A stretch of 64,000 bases of DNA. Source: Biscogniauxia marginata. Its lineage: Eukaryota > Ascomycota > Sordariomycetes > Xylariales > Xylariaceae. Below are positions 26,612-39,138 of this stretch, one piece after another; within the stretch, counting starts at the first letter, position 1, and the number at the start of each line of letters is the position of its first letter. Location of the stretch: NCBI GenBank assembly GCA_022695795.1, contig MU404070.1, positions 1-64,000 of the forward strand. Direction: 5' to 3'. Below the pieces are notes generated by a model. That model was not told the origin of the DNA. It saw only the letters and a list, made by a program, of their open reading frames with translations, and made no database searches. The position numbers were made by a program, and so were the translations under genes.

Positions 26612-27476
26612 AAGGAGGCGAAAATAAATAAATAAAAGTTGCGGATGGCGTTTAATATTTTCCTCGGGTGAGACAGACCCGGGAAAGATTGCAGGTATTT
26701 GTGTGTATACCTATGTATATAACACTCTAGTTTTGAGCTTTGCTGTTCCTTCGTGTACAAAGCAAGGCGAGGGCCGAGTCATCAATCGGCTGGATCAAGT
26801 CAAAAGATCCGGACTGCTGTTGGAAATAGATACCCTGCTGAAAATAACTGACCATGTTCCTTCCTCCACGACTTCCTCTTTTTTGAATTGCTCTCTACCT
26901 ACCTGGGTACATAGTCGTATTAACTGGTGAAGGCTTTACAATGCTATGTTACTTGCCTGCCTGATGTTACCGACTTATTGTGTCTGTGTGGTACTTACCT
27001 AGGTAGTTAGGTATATTTATGACGAAAATTAAGGGGTGGATTTAAATGCTTGGTTGCGCCAACGTCGTGGTCGGGAACCAAAAAAATAATTAAGATCTGT
27101 AAATGTTTATTTATTCGGGATTCTATTCTTCATATGTACCATGATCATCATCCATAACATCTTAACAACTCATTCAATCAAATTCGTGGGGAACGAGCAC
27201 TCATCCTTCCCGTCATTTTTTCTAGGTACCTTACCTAATTTCCAATGCATACCCTGTCATCGTAGACGATATATAGTTAGTTAGGTAGGTATATATAACA
27301 TAATATCGATTATTCTCAATACATCATGAGGTCTAGCATTTCTCTTTATCATCTATGCACTACGTTCGTATAAGCCCACCCCTCACCCCCCCCAACCCCC
27401 TTTAATCGACTGAAAAATCAACAGAAGGAGAGAGAAAGAGGCGGGGGGAGGTGAGGTTGGGGGAATTGTAAATATT
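26612..27476. other. Convergent spacer RRP9 / P5B ATPase
   Basis: The two genes converge here. Overlapping AATAAA words lie at about 26623-26636, just past the RRP9 stop, and are plausible polyadenylation signals for it. The rest is AT-rich with TAGGTA words and a C-rich tract near 27380-27400. No gene was seen. Confidence 0.6.
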
Positions 27477-30400
27477 TCAGATCTGCATCCTCTCGGCAAT
27501 TATCTTGTACTCCTTGCGCTTCTTGGGCTTGCCGACGCCGAGGGCGAGCCTGGCGTGGCCGATGGCGCGCGCGAGGCGCGGGAAGACGTAGTTCTCGGCG
27601 GCCCAGGAGAGGAGCAGGTAGGCGAGGCCGAGGAGCACGACGGTGAGCTTGAAGGACGGGCTCGTGGCCGTCAGCTCCATCAGCTTCTCGACGGCCCGGG
27701 ACGGCGAGATGACCATGTACGTGGCGAGAACCAGCGTCACGGTGATGGTCGTCATGAACGGCCCTAGAGGGAGGGATATGCTGATTAGTAGAACATTCCT
27801 GTGTTTTATTCCAAACCCCGATTTTGTTGGGAATGTCTGGTGCGATACATTCCGGATGGGTGTATGCATACGGGCTCTCATGCTTGTTGGGTTATGGGGT
27901 GATAATGGTGGGCTGGTGGAAACTTACAGTTCTGGGTCATGGGTTGTCTGAAGGGTCGGCCAGCGTTCATGACCACGCCAATAAAGATGTACTCGAAGCA
28001 AGAAACCAGGAACAAGGCCGTATTCTCCGAGTTCTTGCTGTTAGACTTGTCGGGGTTGACTTGAGGTGGGATGTACCTAAGGGATAATATGAGTTACCAA
28101 ATTGACGAACTTACAGCGGTGGCAACTCACCAGTCTTGCTCCCGTACAATAAGCCACGCGATAGTTTGGATCAAGATGCAAAGGACCATTTGACCGAGCA
28201 GGGGGGTGAGGACCTTACGTGACACAAGGTCGGCCGTTGGACGCTTTTTACTTAGCACTGGGAAGGGACCAGACCAGCCCACTATCACGACAGGTTAATC
28301 ACAAGGGCTCCTTGTCATTAGACGAGCACTGCACTTACTGAATATTGCGATTGGCAAAATGAGCACGATATCAATAAAGAGAAACTAAAAAAAAAAAAGT
28401 GCTCATTAGTAGGGACATCAGACGGTATAGTCATAACCATACTTACTTGAAAATCTGCCAGGTTCGAAGCCGAGGCATAGAGGAAGCTAACTGAAGTGAA
28501 CTGGATAGCAGAGTAAACACTCATGAACTTGAAGCAGCTGAAGCTGGTAACAAGAGCAGCCCGTCCTTCTCTGAGTAGATATTAGTATTCGCGGGTAGAG
28601 ACGAGGAGATAGTTAGGGTAAGACATACCGGATGACATCGGGGACACATCGAATATCGAATACTCTCGACGTGAACGGTGCCGCCACCGATGCTTCTGCT
28701 TCTGAGAGAGAGATACCAACATCTGCGGCTTTCAGTGCACCACAATCGTTGGCACCATCCCCGCAGAACCCGCAACAGTAATCTATACTTTGGAGTTTTT
28801 CTACAAGCTCGTGCTTCTCATCAGGGGACATGCGTGCGAAAACTCTTCCACGAATAAGCATCTGTTACTAGTCAGCTTTTTTCATCTAGATAGATAGCCT
28901 GTGTTACTATTGCACACGGATGGAGATTCCGGCGGGGACGGATGTCTGGTGTCCCCGCTGAATGTACTGACCCTTTGCATTACCTCGTTAGGGGCGTAGT
29001 CAACTATCCATCGGAATACCTCGCCACTTATCGCCAATGAATAGTTTCTGAGATTTGTAATATTGTAAGGCAGAGAGGCATCGCGATCTGTCGGCACTGG
29101 AAGTGGCTGGCATGAACTAATCAGCAGTGACTCGTAGAATAATAAACGGAAAGGGATTTACAAGTAATGTCCGATCATCAAGCTGGTAAGCAGTATCGTC
29201 AATGCTTTCCCAATGTAGTCGGGCATTTGGGTCGCGGAAATTCCCTGTCAGTCGATGTCAACTGCTATAGTTCATAATGAAGGAATAGCACAGGGGTAAG
29301 CATTTGTGAATGTATAATACCACAATATGCTTAAAAGGACCACCGGGTCTTCCTAATCGGTGCTGGGGAAACTCACCTTCAGCAAAGTGAGGCACGAAGC
29401 AATGTGCGTTCCTCTCAATTAGACCACAGTTCCTTGCCACGCTAATTGCTGTCAAGATGTTGTCACCAGTTACCATAATTGAGCCAATATTAGACTCGGT
29501 CAGTTCCTTGAGAACAGCGGCCGTTGTGGGCTTCAGCTTATTCTCAAAGATGATGAAACCCACAAAATCAAGGTCTGCCTCAACCTCTTCACGTCTTATC
29601 TTCTGGGATTTAACCCAGGAAAGCTTCTTCATGTGCTTGGTGGCGCAGGCAATAACTCGGTATCCCTTGTGTGTATAGTGGGATAGGAGCTCGTCGAAGT
29701 CATCCGGGACTGCATGCATTAGCAACTTTGTGATAAAATATAATTCCAAGGTTAGAACTTACAGCTTTCAGGTCGACAGATCTCCCGCATGCATTCAGGT
29801 GCACCCTTAACATAAATGTCACCACTTTGCTTGCCAAAGGCCCGCACGATGACACTTGCTCTCCGCAACTGAGAGACAAACTCGAAGGATCGTAATATCC
29901 CCAATTCTATCGGCGCCTAGAAAAATCAGCGTGGCTCAGCACTTATGTCAACAGCGTGCTCACATTTTGACCATGAGCAGTTCCATATTCGTTTGTGTCA
30001 TATAGAGGCGCCGGAGGCGGTCGGGCAACCGAAGGAGAAAGACCACCATGTTCTTCGTCCTCTTGGTCACCACCACCCTGATTACCCTCTTCAAACGACC
30101 ACCTAGTAAACTCAAACATCTTGACATCCAAGGGATCACCGACGAGTTCGTCATCAACAGATCGGAGGGAGTGGCAAGTGGCCATTGTAAAAAGAGCAGC
30201 GCGACAAGCGTCGTACTTGTCACTTGTCGATGATTCCAGGCTAGAATGAGGGACGAGGGACGATGCCTCTGATACGACTTCTTCAAAGCGTTTAGTCGAC
30301 CGGGACACTAATCGTACCCCGAGGATATCAAGACCGTCCTCGGTAAGGGTGCCTGTCTTGTCAAAACACATCACATCCAGCTTACCACCAACATTGACTC

Positions 30401-32560
30401 GCTGCGGACTGATGCAAAAAATCTGCTTCTTCTTCAGGCGACTAAGAGCGAAGTTTGTCCCAATAGTAAGCGTAGCTGGGAGGGCTGGCGGGACTACAAT
30501 GGTGATCAGGTCCAATGCCCTGACAACGATCAAGTGCCAAGCTAGACCGAGGCGGACGAAGTTGATGAATGACACAATAAAACCAAGCAATGCGACGCAA
30601 CCCATGACGGATATATACCGAAAAGAATCACGATAAAACTTGAAACCAGTCGGCTTTGGGAAAAGCATCGATCGGACGAGGGACCCTTTGGTGGTGTTGA
30701 AGCCAGTCCTTACGACCATAGCAAGAGCTACAGCTTCTTCGTCTCTATTGTCTTGCGGTCGTCTCGCGCGAATTATTTTGGTTCCACAGAATAGAAAGTG
30801 GCGCGCTGCCTCAGGTGAAATTGTTGAGGCAGAAAGGTCCATGAGCTGAAGTGTTTCATCAGTAGCAGGAGTCTTGGACACCGGCACAGACTCGCCCGTG
30901 AGCATACTCTCGTTGACGATGCAGTCGCCGCTGAGTAACAGGCTATCACTAGGAAATTGTGTGAGGCTCGGATCACTGATCTCGTATACATCGCCTGGGA
31001 CAAGATCGCTCGATGGAACGTGAGCCCCTGATGGAAAATTAGAAACAAGCAATTTTGTTGGAATGGCCTATCGACTCACAAAATCCATTGCGAAGGACTC
31101 GAACATCGCACTCAAACCGAGAGATATCACGGAGTCGCTTCATCGTCTGATTCAAGTTAGACGGTCAAGCCAATAGATTTGGTAGGGAAATACTGACCGC
31201 ACGTGTCTCTACGAGCGTTGCTATTATGCTCACCGCGGACATGATAAATATGCAGATGGCATAATAATAATACTCGTCAAGGGACCAGAGAACCAGACTC
31301 GCTATTTGGAACACATAGAAAGGGTGAAAGACCTAAAGGTGGTTAGTCACAGGACCATAACTAGGCTTTTTATGAATCAAAACCTACCTCGTCTACAAGG
31401 AGCTGCGGGACAGATTTTTGCTCAATGTCAATAAGATTGGGGCCGAAGATACTTTCACGCCGGTCTTTCTCGTCGCCATCGATACCCGCATGTAGTGCTC
31501 GAGCGTGTGTCCATGCTGGATCTTTCCACCCATTGGAAATGATAAATTTATCCTCGACCGGATGGAAAAAGAACCGTACATAGCGGTAGTTTAGAACACG
31601 AAGCTCGTCGATTATCGGGTCGGCGTCATCGTCGAGGAACTGGGCGTACAGTTTTTCTGGAGCCCCGAATACCGTGGAAAGGGGGCGGTCGCAAGGTTGA
31701 CTCTGGACTTGGAGGACAGTCATTTCACCCCATTGATTCTAGCGTACGGTCAGCAGGCTGAGAATGGGAATCGTCTTAAATTTGTATCAACTAACCTCGA
31801 GAACTACCCATTGACTCTCGCGTAGGGGACAGGCTTCACCTATCAACCTGACCTGCCACCGAGGAAGCCAGCGAAAAAGAAGATAGGCCAGGCCTAAAGT
31901 AACGATACAGAAAGAGATATATAGGATATACCCCGGTTTGCTTGTACGGAAGCCTGCTATCACTATGGTAAGGTCTTCGTTGACCATGTGTAGTTTTTGG
32001 GTAGGCCGACCATAGCCACGGCTGCTGGCGTCGGTCTTGGTGCTCTCGGTACGAAGCAGTCTGGCATGGACGGAACTCCTAGATATCCTAGACAGCGTCG
32101 ACGATCTTCTACGCATCGCATAATCCTGGTACGTATTTCCACTGTCAAGTTCAGCCTCAGAACTCTCTTCCCCATCCTCATCATCTTCTAGATCAAATGG
32201 GATGTCGTCTACGTCAAAAGGGAGCGCGCCTTCTCCGTTGTATGGGCGATGGGATTCTGGCTCGTCGTCTTCCTCGTTGTAGTATGTAAAGCTCGTGGTT
32301 GAGTCAGCACGTTGGCGACGGTGAGAGAAAGCAGAAAGGCTTGTTGGTAGACTCTCGGCAACTGGGCCGGAGAATAGCTACAAGGACCACGGGGTTAGAA
32401 CTGATCGGATACATCTGATGTACAGCGGCTCGCCTACCTCATCTTGAGCCATCTCTACATCTTCAAATATGCTCGAGCTGCTCTGGTTTGAACTAAGCCT
32501 ATACAACGTAGTGGCGGGACCACTGCGACGGGACGGCGCAGAGCTATCGTTTTCGTCCAT
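27477..32560 (-). CDS. YPK9: P5B-type ATPase (YPK9 / ATP13A2 family)
   Basis: Sixteen exons were traced: 32560-32438, 32377-31796, 31738-31388, 31332-31198, 31146-31080, 31027-29964, 29916-29763, 29709-29377, 29244-29162, 29106-28972, 28861-28629, 28570-28447, 28384-28339, 28281-28131, 28076-27928 and 27763-27477. They join in phase to 1338 residues; introns are 47-164 nt. Key motifs: actuator TGES (about 463-466), PPALPATLT in M4 (about 599-607; PPALP marks the P5B subgroup), phosphorylation site DKTGTLTED (Asp about 642), KGAPE, MVTGDN and hinge [11 protein letters not shown] (about 1043-1053). The N-terminus is acidic and disordered before the first helices. Family role: vacuolar/endolysosomal ATP-driven export of polyamines, with metal tolerance. 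The substrate is inferred from the family. All catalytic motifs are intact. It is unusually intron-rich compared with its neighbours. Confidence 0.94.
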
Positions 32561-34482
32561 GGTTTCGGAGATGGCCAGGCCACAAAGCTCTGATCGCAGG
32601 TAGCACTAACGCTCAGCCAGGCAAATGCTGGAAAATCCAGACATCTATGTCTCTACTACGGGCGAACAGTTCCAAGAGCGTTCTTGGTGTTTTGTCGCGC
32701 GCTACCGGTTCTGCCAGGCAAAGCTATGGGAACTCGAGGGCATGGTCGGTCACAAGACGTGGCTTCAAAACATCGTGAATAGGAGGTTTCGAGGCGGTCA
32801 AGATTACCAGTGAAAGTATTCGATTGCTTGCTTAAGGCGCAGAGATATTTTGTCGAAATTAGAATCCTATGTTAGGGAATGGAGATGTTATCGCATGCGA
32901 CGGATGGCGCTAGATGCAAAATATGGCGTTTTGTCAACCTCTCAAATCGGAGTGGTACCTGCACCGGCGCACTTGAGGTGGGCATTTTCCGACATCTGAC
33001 GCCAGAGTGGAGCCTTTTCGGTTTTCGATAACGATACGGAGTAGCGATAAGAATAACAGAAGAACACGATAAGAAGACCGGAGATAATGATAAGGGAGAG
33101 ATATCGTATGGAAGAATAAGGTACCTAAGAGAGGGCATTTAAATCCAGATCAGGGTAAACATGGAGGTTTGGTGGGAATGCGTATATGAGATAGCATCTC
33201 GGGTATAACAAGAGCACATTTCCCGACAAGGTAAGACGAGTAATTATATTAGGTCGGTGACTTGACGCATTGCTTGCCTACTCTAATGCTATTGTTCATG
33301 CATGCTGCAGCGGCCAGCAAATTGACGTGGCTGTCTATCTGACCTAGCTGTGGAGAGCCACAAATAAGACATGTAAAGCATCGGCCATGGAGGAGGGATA
33401 TGTGTATATATATGAATGGTGCTAACTGCCCTTGTTACCCGACTAGAGGTATGTGCGAACCCTGAAGAGTGTGGAATTTACCTAGGTAAGGATCTTGTCG
33501 AAAGAGATTTACACCGCTTCTAGAACTCGGTGTTGCTGAATATCATTTGTCCTCATAATCGCGCTAAAAATATCTGCAAAGTCCGGATACATAGGTATCC
33601 AGTCAAAATTAGATCCTCTAGACAAAGGCAGCGTCGATTCTCGTTGTATTGCGTTATATGTATTCCGTACAGTACATTGGTACCCAGGTAGGTATATAGG
33701 GTACATCAGGTAGATCGAGCTGCATCGGTTCTGGTGTTTTTATTTATTTCCCAAGATAAGGCTGATAGAGATAGCTGCGATAAGTGAGGTTTGTGAGAGC
33801 AGGAGGTTTAGGAGGGGAAGAAGAACAGCGAAGGGGGGAAACAAAAAAAAAAAAAAAGCTAACCTAGTACGGTACCTAAGGCAGGTAACAAGAACAAAAA
33901 GGACGACAGTGGCACCCAACAACTTCTGTAGGTAGAGTTCGTTTTTAGCTACTAAAACCTACTTTTTTTTTTTCTTTCCAACACCTTTGGAGGGGTGAAC
34001 AGGGTTGGCGCCTTCCCCCACTTTCGCCGCTCCCACCAAGACTTAGACCGTCTCTCTGCTTCGACCTCTCACCAAACTAAAAATTCCCCATCATCACCGA
34101 TTCACCAACTACCGCCACTGCTATTACAGCTTTACTTCGGGCACCTACTCTCTTTCTAACTGGACTTCATCCAGCACAACTTTTTCCCTCTCTTTTCCTC
34201 AACTCGCCTCGCCACTCCAGTCGTGAAGCGTGTTGCTGCGAAACTAGTTTTTCTTCACCACAAACCCACACCCACACACACACACACACACTTGTATCCA
34301 TCCATTTACACATATCGCGTACCCGCTGCATTAATTCTTCGATCAAAAAAAAAAACCCCTTCCTTAATCCCTGCCCTTTTTTTCCTTCTCCTCCACAATT
34401 TTTTCTTTGTGCTTGTGAGCAGACATTGCGAGCACAACCCCAATCAATCATCTGCATCCTCAGTTGAGCAACACCATTCACC
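32561..34482. other. Divergent intergenic region P5B ATPase / NAP1
   Basis: No gene seen. The last 500 bases before NAP1 are strongly pyrimidine-rich (T and C tracts near 33962-33980, 34020-34260 and 34340-34400), with a CA run near 34268-34290. This fits a long fungal 5' leader with a core promoter upstream of it. Confidence 0.6.
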
Positions 34483-35957
34483 ATGGCCGAGCCCATCAAG
34501 AACAGACGACCGGATGTCACTGCGCCGTAAGTCAAAGCCTACCTTCGCAGCTAGCAGCCCAGCAGGACTTGACGATCTCACCTCTATTTCGCAGTACCCC
34601 GCAGAACACTCCCGCCAGCAATGCTCCGATCTCGTCTCACGCCCAACAACCGGGTGTTGCGAGCATCAAGGAGGGTAAGCCTATTATCTCCATCATGGCC
34701 CTCTTCCCTTGCTTCTCGTTGACATCATTACTGACTTGTTGCTTTTCTAGAGGATCTTGACCGCGCGGCTGCGGCTTCCATCTTTGCGCAGAACCCTAAG
34801 TTGGTTCAGATGATCCAAGGTCGCCTCGGCTCCCTGGTTGGCCGATCTTCGGGTTACATCGAGTCGCTCCCCGCTCCCGTCCGCCGTCGTGTCGCTGGCT
34901 TGAAGGGTATTCAGAAGGATCACTCAAAGCTTGAGGCCGAGTTCCAGGAGGAGGTTCTTCAGCTCGAGAAGAAGTATTTCGCCAAGTTCACCCCTCTCTA
35001 TGAGAAGCGTGCCGAGATCGTCAATGGCAAGGTCGAACCCACCGACGAGCAGGTCAAGGCTGGCGAGGAGGAGCACGAAGAAGATGCCGATGCCGAGTCC
35101 AAGGAGGACAAGTCTGATGACAAGCCCACCGAAGCCGCCGAGAATGTTCCTGGCATCCCTGAATTCTGGCTGTCCGCCATGAAGAACCAGATCTCGCTTG
35201 CTGAGATGATCACCGATCGTGATGAGGAGGCTCTTCGCTCTCTAGTCGATATTCGCATGGAGTACCTCGACAAGCCCGGATTCCGCCTGATATTCGACTT
35301 TGCCGAGAACAGCTTCTTTACCAACAAGACCATCACCAAGACCTACTACTACCAGAACGAGAGTGGATACGGTGGCGACTTCATCTACGACCATGCCGAA
35401 GGCGACAAGATTAACTGGAAGGAAGGCCAGGATCTCACTGTCCGCGTCGAGAGCAAGAAGCAGAGAAACAAGAGTGAGTAGCATTGTCTCTACTGGCTTA
35501 AAAGTGCCGTTAAGCTAATTCCTGGCCAGACACGAAACAGACCCGCATCGTGAAGAAAACGGTCCCGACAGAGTCGTTCTTCAACTTCTTTGCCCCACCG
35601 AAAGCTCCTTCCGATGACGAAGACGAGGATGCTGCCTCTGATATCGAGGAGCGCCTAGAGCTGGACTACCAGCTCGGCGAGGACATCAAGGAAAAGTTGA
35701 TTCCTCGCGCCATTGACTGGTTCACCGGTGAGGCATTAGCCTTCGAGGAGATTGATGATCTGGAGGACGATGGCTTTGAGGATGAGGACGATGATGAGGA
35801 TGACGATCTCAGCGAGGACCGTGATGACGATGAGGAAGAATCGGAAGATGATGTTCGTGGACCAATCCGTTCCTTAACCCCCCCGAAAAATACTAACTTC
35901 GCTTAGGACGATGGTGCGAAGCCGAAGCAAGAGGCCCAGGAGTGTAAGCAGAGCTAA
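34483..35957 (+). CDS. NAP1: Nucleosome assembly protein 1 (NAP1)
   Basis: Five exons (34483-34526, 34595-34674, 34751-35473, 35530-35852, 35907-35957) give 406 residues, the family's usual size. Introns are 54-76 nt; the last has a perfect TACTAAC branch point. Visible regions: long helix (about 55-100, [22 protein letters not shown]), the NAP core words [12 protein letters not shown], [18 protein letters not shown] [36 protein letters not shown] and [25 protein letters not shown], then an acidic tail. The final exon ends with CKQS, a CaaX-type prenylation box like the one ending vertebrate NAP1L1. Role: H2A-H2B chaperone, shuttling between cytoplasm and nucleus, also acting in mitosis. Retention of the last intron would replace the C-terminus (see findings). 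Confidence 0.95.
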
Positions 35958-37314
35958 ATTGGGCATGCTTCATACTTCAAGCTGTCTACTATACACGCAA
36001 CATAACTCGTCTGCTAAGCCGGGAGGCTGAGCTACAGCTATTTCGTCACATCTCATCCTACTCGTTCTCTGCTTCCCGTCGTATCGGCACATCATACAAG
36101 CCAATTTGTCGACGTCTTGCAGAGACACCATTGGTCTATGCAACTTCGTTATTCTCCCCCAAAAATAGATTGGCATTCCCATCAGGTTTTAGGCTGCTTT
36201 CGGAATCTCATTCTGTACTGATTGTTTTTTTTCTTCTCAACGTTTTCTACCCGGCTAATGGCTGGTTAGGAGTGGTTGGTTGACTGGAAAGGTGGCAACG
36301 CATTGCCGATAGAGACTTGTGGACCAAAGGAATCAGACCTTCAGGCAGCGAAGCAGGGAAGTTTGTAGCTGTTTGGCTCACCACTAGGGCAGTCGGACAG
36401 AGAATCAGACGAAGTTTGGGGAGTTAATCCCTTGCATATATGTACATGTACCTACGTCGCGCTTGGACCTAGGTCGCCATAACCTGAGGATTTCGGTTTG
36501 ATGGATGCTCTTTATGTGACGACGACACATGAAGCCCGACGAAAACCTCTCTTAATAATGAAATTATTGTGATCTCAGGCCTCTCAATTTTGGTTCTCAT
36601 TCGGAATGATGACATATAAAAAATAGAGTATAATTCTTTATACCGTTTGCCTCTTCATGAGCTGCTCAAGAGCTCGAGGCAGTAAAATGCAACCCTGACC
36701 TCAGGGTTGCTAAAGAAGTTACTTACTTCCTGATCAATCAAATAGAGGTAGAATCAACTTCGGTCCGTAGAGGTTGATTTCAAGTCATGCCTAGCGGGTG
36801 ATGAGAGAAGAGATCCGATGACGGAATTAAGTCATTTGGTAGTGAAAGATTTTCACCAGGGGGTGTGTTGTTATGTAAAAGATGTCTCGATATATCCATG
36901 TCATAAGGTAGATACATAATACATAATGGCACCACCTAAAAAGAAGCAAAAGGCCGACCTGAGACTGCAAGAGCTAAGAATCAGGTGAACGGGGATCCAT
37001 TCTAGTTGCTAAGTAGCGAATCAAGGGCCAACCTGAACCACAGTCTTAGTCTTACACAAGCAAGAAATTTTAAGGTTAGTGATTGAACAGCAGTCGCGGT
37101 CGGGTCAATATTACTTAACATTGGGACGGAAATGGGGACCCCAGAGAAAAGAGAGCCTAAATAAAAACAATTTTCTGCGCTTTCTGACTCAATCTGACTC
37201 CGGCCTCCTTACACCCTGTTAGTCTATAGTAGGTATTCATAGAGGAAGTGCCTGGTGCATCTGCCTCAACCTCTCCATCTCTAGCTCTCTATAGAAAAAC
37301 AGCTGTTGTAGACA
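35958..37314. other. Intergenic region NAP1 / serine gene
   Basis: This holds the NAP1 3' UTR on the left and the promoter of the dehydrogenase gene on the right. Short frames present show no recognisable domain. No gene, tRNA or clear repeat was seen. Confidence 0.55.
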
Positions 37315-39138
37315 ATGGCGCAGGCACGGAACATCCTCACCACCCATGCTCTCCCGGGGCAGGATTCTCATTTGAGCGTGTCAACCTCGCCAACTGCTAC
37401 ATTCCACTCCCCGACGTCCAGCTTTGGCGGGGCACTACGAGGCCTACCGAAGCAACTCAAGCCCTTTAACACCCAGGACATCAAGATCCTGCTTCTAGAA
37501 AATGTAAATCAGAGCGGCAAGGATATTCTGACCAGGCAAGGCTACCAAGTGGAAGCTCTCAAGAGCTCATTACCCGAGGACCAACTGATCGAAAAAATCC
37601 GGTGCGTGTGCCATGCATTAGACCTGACTTCAGATACTCGGGTCTGTACGTATCCCTGGCTCAACCTCCAAGCTGACAAAGGATCTAGAGACGTGCACGT
37701 CATCGGCATCCGATCAAAGACTAAGTTGAACCAGAAGGTCCTAAGCGAAGCCAAGAACCTACTGGTCATTGGCTGCTTCTGCATCGGCACCAACCAGGTC
37801 GACTTAGAATATGCAGCCCATCACGGAATTGCTGTCTTCAATTCGCCATTCGCCAATTCTCGTAGCGTGGCCGAGCTGGTTATTGCAGAGATCATTACTC
37901 TTGCCCGCCAGCTCGGTGACCGGTCAAATGAGATGCACAGAGGCACCTGGAATAAGGTGAGCCACAAGTGCTGGGAAATTCGTGGCAAGACCCTCGGTTT
38001 GTGACTTTCTAGGCCCCCTTTCTCTCCCTCTCCAGACTGCAGGCTAATGCGGATACTGGCTTAAGGCATCATCGGCTATGGGCACATTGGGTCACAGCTG
38101 TCTGTTCTTGCAGAAGCTATGGGCATGTCCGTCATCTATTACGACGTGCTCAGCTTGATGGCGTTGGGCACATCTCGACAAGTTCCGACTCTCGAGAATC
38201 TCTTGAGAGAGGCTGATTTCGTGACTCTGCACGTTCCGGAGCTACCGGAGACCAAGAACATGATCTCGGCTGCGCAACTCGCGCAGATGAAAGACGGTTC
38301 GTACCTGATAAACGCCAGTCGTGGCACCGTGGTTGACATACCCGCTTTGATCAACGCTATGCGAAGCGGCAAACTCGCAGGAGCTGCGTTGGACGTATAT
38401 CCAGCAGAGCCGCGAGGGAATGGAGACTATTTCAACAATAGTCTGAACAGTTGGGAAGAGGACCTTCGTAGTCTGAACAACATTATTCTCACCCCACATA
38501 TTGGTGGTAGTACCGAAGAGGCTCAGAGGGCAATTGGTATTGAAGGTACGAAAATCGGACAAAATTTTGCCTCGTTAGTCAACTGACAGTGAGGTCGGTT
38601 AGTTGGTGACGCACTTGTCCGCTACATCAACCAAGGCATTACGCTGGGTAGTGTCAACATGCCCGAAGTCAATCTGCGGTCATTAACACTAGACGAGCCC
38701 GATTGTGCACGAGTAAGAAAGCCGAAGACCAGCAGACAATTGGCCTGCCAGCTAATTCTGTACAGATTATTTACGTTCACCAGAATGTACCAGGTGTTCT
38801 TCGCAAGGGTAAGAGATACCATAGCTCACTTACCATCAGTATAGACGCTTACACCTAGATAGTGAACGAGGTCCTCAGCAACCACAACGTCGACAAGCAG
38901 ATTAGTGACAGTAGAGGCGACGTACGTTCCTTACCATGCTTGCTCTCTTATCCTACATGCTGACGATTTCAAGCTGGCGTACCTTATGGCGGACGTTAGT
39001 AACGTTCGGACAAGCGACCTCAGGGATATATACGACTCACTGGAAGCTCTAGGCTGTGAGTATTAACCACCTTGAGCGATACTATTGGAAACTGATATGA
39101 CTCGTGTAGCTCGCATCTTAACCCGCGTACTGTACTAA
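37315..39138 (+). CDS. SER3: D-3-phosphoglycerate dehydrogenase (SER3/SER33 type)
   Basis: Eight exons (37315-37601, 37689-37996, 38066-38545, 38603-38712, 38766-38808, 38863-38921, 38974-39055, 39110-39138) give 465 residues, matching yeast Ser3. Introns are 52-87 nt; the first is in frame without a stop. Order: N-terminal substrate lobe (LLENVN, SLPEDQLIEKIRDVHVIGIR), GCFCIGTNQVDL, NSPFANSRSVAELVI, Rossmann loop GYGHIG (202-207), catalytic Arg in NASRGTVVD and His in LTPHIGGSTEEAQ. A C-terminal ACT domain (about 396-465) contains HQNVPGVLRKVNEVL. Reaction: 3-phosphoglycerate plus NAD+ to 3-phosphohydroxypyruvate, the first step of serine synthesis. The ACT domain suggests serine feedback control. 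Nothing is missing. Confidence 0.95.
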
